Below, in pieces: positions 1 to 6,259 of a DNA stretch of 9,790 bases. The position numbers were made by a program, and so were the translations under genes. A model generated the notes under the pieces. It saw only the letters and a list, made by a program, of their open reading frames with translations. It did no database searches and was not told where the DNA came from. Source of the stretch: Caldilinea sp. (GTDB taxonomy: Bacteria > Chloroflexota > Anaerolineae > Caldilineales > Caldilineaceae); NCBI GenBank assembly GCA_025055055.1, contig JANWYX010000346.1, positions 1 through 9,790 of the forward strand, written 5' to 3'. Positions within the stretch are counted from its first letter, which is position 1; the number at the start of each line of letters is the position of its first letter.

Positions 1-999
1 CGCGTCGGTGATGGCGCGACCGCCGTCGGCGGTGGGAAGGTACATGCGATCGGCCACCGGTCCGCGCCAGTCAGGGCCGGCGTCGATGCCGGCCAGCCCA
101 TTTTTAATGCCGAGGATGCAGCCCACGTTGCCGGAATTGCAATCGGTGTCCCAGCCGCAGGTGTTGACGATCATGAGCGACTTTTGGAAGTTGTCTTCGC
201 CGTGGAGCAGGGCGTGAATGATGAGGGCGTGATTGGGCACCATGTGGCAATTGCCGCCGTACTTGTCGTAGCCATAGTGTGCTGCGATCTGTTCACGCGT
301 CTTGCGCCAGTCGGGTTCGGCGGCGTGCCACTCGCGGATCTGATGGATCATGCGATAGATCAGCGATGTGCCGGGGATGCAACGGACGGCCTCATCGAGC
401 AGTTTGTTTAAGTCGCGTTCCACAAAGGCCAGCGCCTCCATGGCGGCGACGACCTGCGCGCCGTAGATCGCTTCGCCATCGTGGCTGACACTGGCCGCGC
501 GGCGCGCCAGATCTGCGGCCAGCTCCGGATCGCCGGGGGCCACCATCGCCCAGCCGTCGATGAAAATCTGCGCGCCGATCTGCTCGGCGACTACTTTGCC
601 GTTGAGCGCCATCGAGCCGCTGTGGGGGGCCGGGACGCCGCTTTTCAGGCGCAGATAGGCGGTGTGTTCGGTTGAATTGCCCATGCCGCCCCACCACAAG
701 ATGGTGCGCTGCTCGATGATGTAGTTGAGCCAGGTCTGTCCGATCTGCGCCGGCGTCAGGTCGCGGCGGTTGCCGTAGTCCGGCAGTGCACGCAGGAAGG
801 TGAAGGTGCCGGAAATATCGTCGTCGGTGACAATCAGCGGCACATTGCGCTTTTCATGCACATACCACCAGATTTCGCCCAGCTCCTGGAGGATGCGCTC
901 ATAGGTCCACCCCTCAAAGGGACGGCCGAGGTAGACGCCGATAATTTTGCCGAGCACGCCGGCGTAGACACGTTCCGGATAATCGGGAGGGAGAGCCAT
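1..999 (-). CDS. ADP-ribosylglycohydrolase-family protein (C-terminus cut by window edge)
   Basis: The reading frame is open from ATG at 999 to the left edge, giving 333 residues with no stop, so the C-terminus is missing. Metal-site motifs of the ADP-ribosylglycohydrolase (DraG/ARH) fold are visible: a glycine-rich N-terminal helix ending GRPFEGW (about 25-31), TDDD at 58-61, and GWDTDC at 282-287 followed by NSGNVGCILG. Known members bind two Mg/Mn ions through the N-terminal Asp pair and the C-terminal DTD motif, and cleave ADP-ribose or related N/O-glycosidic bonds. The usual fourth residue, Thr or Ser in DTD(T/S), is Cys287 here, and the usual GDA.G motif of the first helix reads GVYLG. 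No signal peptide is seen, so it is likely cytoplasmic. AAAGGTG upstream supports the 999 start; an ATG 8 bp earlier is out of frame. It lies downstream of lacI on the same strand and is probably co-transcribed with it. The family is secure, the substrate unknown; the context suggests a sugar conjugate. Confidence 0.88.
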   Translation of the reverse strand, partial: MALPPDYPERVYAGVLGKIIGVYLGRPFEGWTYERILQELGEIWWYVHEKRNVPLIVTDDDISGTFTFLRALPDYGNRRDLTPAQIGQTWLNYIIEQRTILWWGGMGNSTEHTAYLRLKSGVPAPHSGSMALNGKVVAEQIGAQIFIDGWAMVAPGDPELAADLARRAASVSHDGEAIYGAQVVAAMEALAFVERDLNKLLDEAVRCIPGTSLIYRMIHQIREWHAAEPDWRKTREQIAAHYGYDKYGGNCHMVPNHALIIHALLHGEDNFQKSLMIVNTCGWDTDCNSGNVGCILGIKNGLAGIDAGPDWRGPVADRMYLPTADGGRAITDA

Positions 1000-1026
1000 T
1001 CGTGCATTTCACCTTTCCGTTGTGAT

Positions 1027-1110
1027 TTATCCTTTGAGTCCTCCGCGCGCCAGGCCTTCGATAAACTGACGCTGCAGGGAAAGAAAGAGGACAATGATAG
1101 GAACGATCAA
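1027..1110 (-). pseudogene. Relic: C-terminal tail of a MalG-type sugar ABC permease
   Basis: Read on the minus strand from 1110, the frame encodes LIVPIIVLFLS followed by LQRQFIEGLARGGLKG and a TAA at 1027-1029. This is the family-typical end of carbohydrate ABC permeases of the MalG/CUT1 class: last membrane segment, then QR.F..G...G.LKG. The intact permease in this window (ending at 6260) ends LQRFFRRGIALTGLKG, clearly related but not identical. Upstream, the frame is closed by TGA at 1120-1122, inside the lacI coding sequence, and there is no start or ribosome site. Only about 27 codons remain and no protein is expected. Its first codons overlap the lacI stop codon (1107-1109), which places the rearrangement junction at the end of lacI. 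It is the remains of a permease that once stood directly upstream of the ADP-ribosylglycohydrolase gene. Confidence 0.8.
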
Positions 1111-2135
1111 TCTGCGGACTCACGAACCACGATCTCGAAAGGCATTTCTACATTGCGTCCGCCGGAGGGCACCTTGCCTTCGATGCGCTCGAACAGCAAT
1201 TCGGCGGCTTTGCGTCCTAGATTGCTCTGGAACTGGCTAACGGTGGTCAGAGCGGGACTGACAATGCGATCGGTCACAATGTCGTCGAAGCCCATGACGG
1301 CAATGTCATCGGGCACGCGTAGTCCATACCCTTTACACGCCATAATTGCGCCGATCGCCATCAGGTCATTGGCCGCAAACACTGCGTCGGGTCGCGGCTC
1401 AATCTCCAGCAAACGCTGCATGGCTCTTGCACCGCCCTCTAGGGTGAATGCATCGATCTGCACATACTGCTCAGGCGCTGTCAGGCCGTGTTCGCTCAAG
1501 GCTGAACGGTAGCCAAGCACGCGCGGATGTCCAGGACCAGGCTCGTTGGTCAACATGGCAATACGGCGGCGCCCGCGCTGAATCAAATAGGCGACGGCCT
1601 CCCGGGCAGCGGCAACATTGTCTACATAAATGTTGTCTAACGGCAGCTGGCCCGTGCGTTTGGCCATCGCCTCCAGTCGAACCACCGGCACATGATGCTC
1701 AAGCAGCACCGCCAAATCGCGAGCGTTGCAGTGGAAAAAGACACCGATCACACCATCAACTCTTCCCTGCAACAGCGAGCGGATGGCTTTGGTCTCTCGC
1801 GTCGCCAATCCATCGGTGTTGTACATCACCACGTCATAGCCATGCTGATCGGTCACATCCTGAACGCCACGCACAAACGCCGGATAGAACGGGTTCGCAA
1901 TATCCGGGATCACGCAACCGACGGTGAATGTGCGGCTGGTGCGCAATGTGCGTGCCGCACGATTCGGCACGTAGCCCAAAGCTTGCATTGCGTCCAGAAT
2001 ACGTTGTCGCGTCTCCTCCGGCACACTGACGCTCTGGTTTCCGTTCAGAACGTAGGAAACCATTGCTTGAGAGACGCCGGCGGCGCGGGCGACATCGGCC
2101 TGCGTGACGCGACGACGGGGAACCTGCTCGCTCAT
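1107..2135 (-). CDS. LacI-family transcriptional regulator
   Basis: This is a full-length 342-residue LacI/GalR regulator. The N-terminal helix-turn-helix is VTQADVARAAGVSQAMVSYVLNG (written here only as residues 10-32), followed by the hinge segment YVPNRAARTLRT at about 55-66. A periplasmic-binding-protein-like sensor domain follows, with landmarks VGCVIPDIANPFYP, FAANDLMAIGAI and VMGFDDI, and the usual ending VVRESAD. The reading frame is open to an ATG at 2261, but the ATG at 2135 is preferred. It puts the HTH at the normal distance from the N-terminus, and the predicted promoter would start transcripts near 2204, inside the longer version. The ribosome site is weak. The gene is divergent from the SIS genes and likely represses both directions in response to a sugar or sugar phosphate. 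The effector cannot be read from the sequence. Confidence 0.93.
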   Translation of the reverse strand: MSEQVPRRRVTQADVARAAGVSQAMVSYVLNGNQSVSVPEETRQRILDAMQALGYVPNRAARTLRTSRTFTVGCVIPDIANPFYPAFVRGVQDVTDQHGYDVVMYNTDGLATRETKAIRSLLQGRVDGVIGVFFHCNARDLAVLLEHHVPVVRLEAMAKRTGQLPLDNIYVDNVAAAREAVAYLIQRGRRRIAMLTNEPGPGHPRVLGYRSALSEHGLTAPEQYVQIDAFTLEGGARAMQRLLEIEPRPDAVFAANDLMAIGAIMACKGYGLRVPDDIAVMGFDDIVTDRIVSPALTTVSQFQSNLGRKAAELLFERIEGKVPSGGRNVEMPFEIVVRESAD

Positions 2136-2181
2136 TCTAAAAACGACCCAATTAACCCATTGAGAAAACGTCTGGGAAATT

Positions 2182-2197
2182 ATTGATACGTATAAAT
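2182..2197. promoter_or_regulatory. Candidate LacI-family operator
   Basis: ATTGATACGTATAAAT is a 16-bp palindrome with a single mismatched pair and a central CG, the usual symmetry centre of LacI-family operators. It falls at about +8 to +23 of the predicted lacI transcript, the classic position for autorepression by blocking the polymerase. Assignment to this regulator is inferred from position and symmetry, not from a known motif. Confidence 0.5.
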
Positions 2198-2210
2198 CAA
2201 AGTTAGACCT

Positions 2211-2239
2211 ATTGTAGGCGTAATCAGGGCAGTTGTCAA
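2211..2239 (-). promoter_or_regulatory. Promoter of lacI (sigma-70 type)
   Basis: On the minus strand there is a consensus -35 box TTGACA (2239-2234), a spacer of exactly 17 bases, and a -10 box TACAAT (2216-2211; one mismatch to TATAAT). The predicted start is near 2204, giving a leader of about 70 bases before the lacI ATG at 2135. The -35 box lies within a broken inverted repeat, TCAGGG (2224-2229) and CCCTGA (2240-2245). Confidence 0.7.
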
Positions 2240-2313
2240 CCCTGAAATTTGAGGCATTCAAAGCAACCCTTTCAAATTATTTATCCACCCTTCAATTAGA
2301 GGTGGAACAAGTT

Positions 2314-2342
2314 TTTCGATCTCAATCCATCCAAGCTATAAT
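2314..2342 (+). promoter_or_regulatory. Candidate promoter for the SIS genes
   Basis: A perfect -10 box TATAAT lies at 2337-2342. A poor -35 (TTTCGA, 2314-2319) stands 17 bases upstream. The -10 box is one arm of a small palindrome, TATAATGGTTATA (2337-2349), so a repressor could bind over it. The leader to the first SIS gene would be about 110 bases. A weak -35 with a perfect -10 is compatible with an activated or tightly controlled promoter; this is inference. Confidence 0.4.
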
Positions 2343-2417
2343 GGTTATAACAATCCAACCACTACAATGAATCGGAATCCATCCAAAACCAACCTTTCAC
2401 TGAACAAATTCATCTTC

Positions 2418-2434
2418 ACTGCATCGATTGCAGT
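2418..2434. promoter_or_regulatory. Inverted repeat, possible degenerate LacI-type operator
   Basis: ACTGCA (2418-2423) and TGCAGT (2429-2434) are perfect arms around TCGAT. The right half, CGATTGCA, fits the common LacI-family half-site CGNTTNCA; the left half looks like the same half-site with one base missing. It could be an operator or a short RNA hairpin in the leader of the SIS transcript. Confidence 0.3.
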
Positions 2435-2452
2435 CCATAATTGCAGTCCATA
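2427..2452 (+). repeat. Exact 13-bp tandem duplication before the SIS ribosome site
   Basis: ATTGCAGTCCATA occurs twice back to back (2427-2439 and 2440-2452) with no mismatch. It ends directly at the ribosome-binding sequence AAGGAG (2452-2457). The first copy overlaps the inverted repeat at 2418-2434, so the duplication also repeats the right half-site TTGCAGT. Confidence 0.9.
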
Positions 2453-2462
2453 AGGAGAACTC

Positions 2463-3215
2463 ATGTCTGCACAAGAGTATTTTTCCAAAATTCAAGAGCT
2501 GATTCGGAATGTGAGTCAGGAGAGCATGCCCGCCATTGAGGCGGCGGCGGAGAGCATGGCTAATTCGATCGCCGCCGGACGGGTCGTCTATTATTTTGGC
2601 TCCGGGCATTCCGTGATCCCTGTACTCGATGTGTTTCCGCTATATGGCTCATTTGTGGGCTTGCAGCCTGTGCACAATACGCCGCTGTTGTGGACAAAGG
2701 TGATCGGTCGGGGCGGCACGCCCGAACTCCTCTGGATCGAGCGACAGGAAGGATACGTCGCCAACGTCTTCCGCTATTACACCCTCGATCCACAGGACAC
2801 TTTGATCGTCATCTCGCACGGAGGTCTGAATGCAGCGCCGGTCGAAGCCGCGCTCCTGGGCAAAGCACATGGATTGACCGTGGTCGCCATCACATCCTTG
2901 CAAAATCGCAGGCGGGCGCAGCCTCGTCATTCATCCGGCAAAACGCTGGCGGACATCGCCGATATCGTGATCGACAACGGCGCGCCGCCGGAGGACGCGC
3001 TGATTCACGTGCCGAACTGGCCTGAACCGGTCGCAGCGGCGTCCACCGTCACTGCACTGGCGATTTCCATGGCGCTCGTTGCAGAGACCGCCAAACGACT
3101 CAGTCAGCGCGGCATCCACGTCCCGACGTTTGTGTCTCCCAACGTCATGAGCGACCCCGACCACAATCTCAAAGTCTACGACGCGTATCGCGAGCTGCGC
3201 AGAAAGATTTACTGA
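2463..3215 (+). CDS. SIS-domain phosphosugar-binding protein, first paralogue (divergent)
   Basis: This 250-residue protein spans one SIS (sugar isomerase) domain of the SIS_2/UPF0309 (COG4821) type. Visible landmarks are FGSGHS (45-50), ISHGGLN (117-123), TSL (144-146), RHSSGK (155-160), IDNGAPPEDA (170-179) and ASTV (193-196). SIS domains bind sugar phosphates, and members of the class act as isomerases, etherases or sensors. The start is fixed by AAGGAG six bases before the ATG. It is cytoplasmic, with no signal peptide. The next gene is its paralogue, 9 bp downstream. Two conserved segments differ here: the Glu-containing EELFYRAGG of the neighbour is replaced by a stretch reading DVFPLYGSF, and NSGRN becomes HGGLN. 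It therefore probably binds a different ligand or lacks the same chemistry. No specific reaction can be assigned. Confidence 0.85.
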   Translation: MSAQEYFSKIQELIRNVSQESMPAIEAAAESMANSIAAGRVVYYFGSGHSVIPVLDVFPLYGSFVGLQPVHNTPLLWTKVIGRGGTPELLWIERQEGYVANVFRYYTLDPQDTLIVISHGGLNAAPVEAALLGKAHGLTVVAITSLQNRRRAQPRHSSGKTLADIADIVIDNGAPPEDALIHVPNWPEPVAAASTVTALAISMALVAETAKRLSQRGIHVPTFVSPNVMSDPDHNLKVYDAYRELRRKIY

Positions 3216-3224
3216 ACCATCCGC

Positions 3225-3962
3225 ATGAGATCCCTCCGATACATTGATGTGCTGAATTCGATTCTCGAGCGCGCCGTCGAAACGCAGACCGATCTGCTGC
3301 TGCAGGTGGCGGCGCACGTGGCCGATGTCATCGCAAACGACCACCTGGTCTACGTGTTCGGAGCCGGCCATGCGGGCATCCTCGCCGAAGAGCTGTTCTA
3401 TCGCGCCGGAGGGCTGGCGCCCATCGTGCCCATCTTTGCGCCGGGGTTGACGTTGAACACACATCCCATCACGCTGGAAACCGCGCTCGAACGGCTATCG
3501 GGATATGCGCGTCTGATCCTCGACGCAAGCGAAATCGTTGCGGGCGACATGCTGATCGTCCATTCCAATTCAGGACGCAATACGGTGGCCATAGAGATGG
3601 CGGAAGAAGCGCAAGGGCGAGGCGTCTGTGTGGTGGCGTTGACCAGCCTGGCGCACAGTCTGAGCGTTCCCTCACGCCATCCCCGCGGCCTTCGCCTGAT
3701 GGACGTGGCGGACTATGTCATCGACAACTGTGGCGAGCCGGGCGATGCAGCCGTTACACTTCCGGGAATGAAACAGCGCGTCGGTGCAACCTCCACCGTT
3801 GTGGGCGCAGCGTTGCTCAATGCCGTGATGGTGGAAGCAACTCGTCTGTTGCTAGAGCGCGGCGTTGAGCCGCCGGTGACCCTGAGCGCCAACCTCGAAA
3901 ACAGCGAAGAGCATAACCGCCGAATCTGGGAACGTTACCGCGGCCGCTTGTATTATCTATAA
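3225..3962 (+). CDS. SIS-domain phosphosugar-binding protein, second paralogue (UPF0309-like)
   Basis: This 245-residue protein is a canonical member of the SIS_2/UPF0309 (COG4821) family. It has FGAGHA (45-50), EELFYRAGGL (55-64), HSNSGRN (113-119), TSLAHS (140-145), DNCGEPGDAA (167-176) and GATSTV (187-192), and a C-terminus rich in ERGVEPPV and SANL motifs. The usual length is kept. These proteins bind phosphorylated sugars, often in amino-sugar or oligosaccharide gene clusters, and most are uncharacterised. The ATG at 3225 is 9 bp after the stop of the first SIS gene. No good ribosome site is visible, so translation may be coupled to the upstream gene. Together with its paralogue it could form a hetero-oligomer, since SIS proteins normally assemble as dimers or tetramers; this is inference. 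Its stop is 3 bp from the stop of the convergent hydrolase gene. Confidence 0.9.
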   Translation: MRSLRYIDVLNSILERAVETQTDLLLQVAAHVADVIANDHLVYVFGAGHAGILAEELFYRAGGLAPIVPIFAPGLTLNTHPITLETALERLSGYARLILDASEIVAGDMLIVHSNSGRNTVAIEMAEEAQGRGVCVVALTSLAHSLSVPSRHPRGLRLMDVADYVIDNCGEPGDAAVTLPGMKQRVGATSTVVGAALLNAVMVEATRLLLERGVEPPVTLSANLENSEEHNRRIWERYRGRLYYL

Positions 3963-3965
3963 AGC

Positions 3966-6182
3966 TCATGCTTCGACGATCTTCACGACCCAAATTTCTT
4001 GCGGCTCCAATTGTTTCTGCAACACAGCACGGCCATCCTTCCAACGCAACGACACGAGCTGTCGCGTCGCAATGTCTATTGCGGTGTATGCACCGGCCGG
4101 CAGCTCAAGGGACCATGTGGGGGCAAGCGAAGTGGCGCTGTGATTGAAGCCGAAAAAAAGCCAGAAGCGTTTGCCTGCCGTTCTCCCCTCCAACAAGCGC
4201 GGCTCCACCGCCGCGGCCGGCGCATCGCACACCGTGACCGGTTTGCGGATGCCGGCGGCGTCGGCCAGTCCTTTGAGGAAGTCGCCGCTCTTTTCGTTGC
4301 CAAACCGGTAAAAGCCCAGGCTGAGCATCGTTCCTACAAAGACGCCCCACCCCTGGCCAAAGCGATTCACCACAATGGCGGGCGCGCCGTCTTCAAACTC
4401 ACCGACCACTTCGGCGGTGGGCGTCAGCGGTTCGAGCGCCTCGCGGAAACGTGCGCCGGACAGCACATCCCCCACGTCCAGCCGGGGCAACAACGGATGT
4501 TTGCGCACGATGCGCACCTGGACTGCGCTCTGCTCATCCACCCCCTGCGCGCCCTGTTCTCGGCAACCAAACACTTTTTCCAGCCCAAACCCCGGAATCG
4601 CATCGCCGCAGTAGCCCGTTTCATCGTTCCAGCCTGTGCGTGCCTCCGCAACAACGATGCCGCCTTGGGAGACCCAATCGGCGATCGCCGCAGCCATTGT
4701 CCGCGGCGTCATGAACGAAAACGGCAACGCAAGCAGTTTGTAGCGCTTCAATTCTCCGGCGACGATCTGATCTGGGTGAATGAAATCTGTGGGTAAGTGT
4801 TCTTGGAAGAACGCTCGATAGGCGCCGATATACGAACGGCTGGGAATATAATGCCATGTCTGACGCATGCACTGCCACATGATGTTGGCATGAACGTTCC
4901 AGCAAATGGCCACCTCGGCCGGCGTCGTCTTGCCTGCCACGAAATATTCCATCTCTTGCTCGACCACCTGAGCTATGGAACCGGCCGCCACAGCGCGGTC
5001 ACTGGGCGAGCCGTCGAGATGGGCCATGCCAAAGCCGCCCGATTCGTAGCCGCTGCTCATGGGATGCCAAGCGTAAAAACAGAGCCCCTTGGCGCCATGC
5101 GCAAGGGCGTGCCAGGTGTAGTGGCGCGCATCGACCGCCGTCATGTGCGAGGCAAACATGCCCACATAGCCGTGCCCGGCTTGGAGTTCTCCCAGCCAGT
5201 AGGGTTTGCCCACCGCATCGCACGCCGAGCGCGTGGAAGTGAGCATCGCTGCGCGGAACGAAGGATCGCCGGTTTCCTTGGCGCCGACGTGCTTGGGATA
5301 GAGCGATGTCCCCCAAATGTCAACGCTGTGAGGCATCTTCCAGTCGTCAGGCGACCCTTGTTCATCCAACGGCAGGGTCAGCACCGAAGGCACGGCGGAA
5401 TGGCTGGTGGTAAGATGATGGTCCACCTGACGGATCGTGTCATGTCGCCAACGCAGATCGCACGCCAGCTTCTCCATGATGAAGTGTATCCAGTCGATAT
5501 ATTCGGTGTAAGTCATCAAGGAGATGAACTTGGGCGCCGGGATCACGTCCCAACTCGTGAAGGTGCGATACCAGGCGCGATTCAGGGCGTCCAGCGCACC
5601 GTAGCGCCGCCGCAGCCAGTCGCGGAAACGCTGCACCGTATGGTGGCAATAACAGAAGACCGGCGGTTGAGGCAAATAATCGAAATATCCCCACTGCACG
5701 ATATGCGGCTCGCTCCACAGATCCCAGGCGTAGAAGGTGGGACGCGGCGCCAATCGTCTGGCCACCTCCACCATAAAGCGCTCGGCTGCAGTGCGCACGC
5801 CGGGATTGTCATAGCAATAGCCCGGCGCGCCCTGTGAGTCAACAGGGATGCCGCCGGCCGAAACATAGCGACAATCTGGGTAGTAGTGAACCAACCAGTC
5901 GGGCGCCGAATCGAGATAGAGTTGGCAAATGACTTTCAGGTCGAGCTGCTCGGTGAGGTCCATGAGCAAGTCGAGGGCGTCGAAGCGATAGTCGCCCGGC
6001 TGTGGCTCGGCGCCGGCCCAGTCCACCCAACAGCGCACGGTGTTGAACCCACACGCCTTGATCGCCTCCAGATCACGCTTCCACGTCCGCGGCGAATCAG
6101 CATCTGGCGGGCGCACCATCGTGGCGCGGGTGCGCCCGCCGGTGTACCAGACGGCGATGGGAAGAAATGGTTCGTTCGGCAT
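3966..6182 (-). CDS. GH42-like beta-galactosidase-family glycoside hydrolase
   Basis: This 738-residue protein has the layout of glycoside hydrolase family 42: an N-terminal TIM barrel (about 1-400), a trimerisation-type middle domain (about 420-625; AEVAICWN, YKLLALPFSF, WVSQGGIVVAE) and a C-terminal beta domain. GH42 enzymes are retaining beta-galactosidases of clan A. The acid/base is probably Glu158 in DLWSEPH and the nucleophile Glu332 in LGELQAG; their spacing of 174 residues is close to that of characterised GH42 enzymes (about 171). Odd points: the Asn that normally precedes the acid/base in clan A is Ser157. Of the structural zinc site only Cys104, Cys177 and Cys179 are seen, and the expected fourth Cys (position 182) is Thr. 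There is no signal peptide, so it acts inside the cell on imported oligosaccharides. It is last in the transporter operon, 77 bp after the second permease. Activity on another beta-glycoside is possible. Confidence 0.85.
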   Translation of the reverse strand: MPNEPFLPIAVWYTGGRTRATMVRPPDADSPRTWKRDLEAIKACGFNTVRCWVDWAGAEPQPGDYRFDALDLLMDLTEQLDLKVICQLYLDSAPDWLVHYYPDCRYVSAGGIPVDSQGAPGYCYDNPGVRTAAERFMVEVARRLAPRPTFYAWDLWSEPHIVQWGYFDYLPQPPVFCYCHHTVQRFRDWLRRRYGALDALNRAWYRTFTSWDVIPAPKFISLMTYTEYIDWIHFIMEKLACDLRWRHDTIRQVDHHLTTSHSAVPSVLTLPLDEQGSPDDWKMPHSVDIWGTSLYPKHVGAKETGDPSFRAAMLTSTRSACDAVGKPYWLGELQAGHGYVGMFASHMTAVDARHYTWHALAHGAKGLCFYAWHPMSSGYESGGFGMAHLDGSPSDRAVAAGSIAQVVEQEMEYFVAGKTTPAEVAICWNVHANIMWQCMRQTWHYIPSRSYIGAYRAFFQEHLPTDFIHPDQIVAGELKRYKLLALPFSFMTPRTMAAAIADWVSQGGIVVAEARTGWNDETGYCGDAIPGFGLEKVFGCREQGAQGVDEQSAVQVRIVRKHPLLPRLDVGDVLSGARFREALEPLTPTAEVVGEFEDGAPAIVVNRFGQGWGVFVGTMLSLGFYRFGNEKSGDFLKGLADAAGIRKPVTVCDAPAAAVEPRLLEGRTAGKRFWLFFGFNHSATSLAPTWSLELPAGAYTAIDIATRQLVSLRWKDGRAVLQKQLEPQEIWVVKIVEA

Positions 6183-6259
6183 TGGAGTCCCCGATCTCTA
6201 TTTGCACGGATGGAAATAGCTTTTCAACATGCGGCGCAGCGAAGGCGCACCTCTAAGGC

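Larger units (their letters stand above)
2136..2462. promoter_or_regulatory. Divergent control region between lacI and the SIS genes
   Basis: This 327-bp stretch contains no supportable gene and is visibly richer in A/T than its flanks. It holds a lacI promoter and operator on the left, a candidate rightward promoter in the middle, and an inverted repeat plus tandem duplication just before the first SIS gene; these are listed separately. It also contains a short inverted repeat, TCCACC/GGTGGA (2284-2289 and 2301-2306, 11-base loop), and a direct repeat AATCCATCCAA at 2324-2334 and 2376-2386 of unknown meaning. Confidence 0.75.

Noticed and set aside
856..1512. Plus-strand open frame of 218 codons across the lacI end
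   Set aside because: It crosses antisense through two recognised minus-strand genes and the permease relic; the product is low-complexity Ser/Arg-rich with no family signal.
2136..2261. N-terminal extension of the LacI protein to the ATG at 2261
   Set aside because: The added 42 residues resemble no LacI N-terminus and would begin upstream of the predicted promoter -35 and start point.
2324..2386. CRISPR-like or integration repeats (two AATCCATCCAA copies)
   Set aside because: Only two 11-bp copies without regular spacing, no cas genes, and no integrase or tRNA; probably chance or regulatory.
3999..4796. Plus-strand open frame of 265 codons
   Set aside because: It is antisense to the C-terminal half of the GH42-like gene; composition is shadow-like and there is no ribosome site.
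4797..5837. Long plus-strand open frame of 346 codons
   Set aside because: It lies wholly antisense to the GH42-like gene, is rich in Arg/His as expected of a reverse-frame shadow, and has no recognisable domain.
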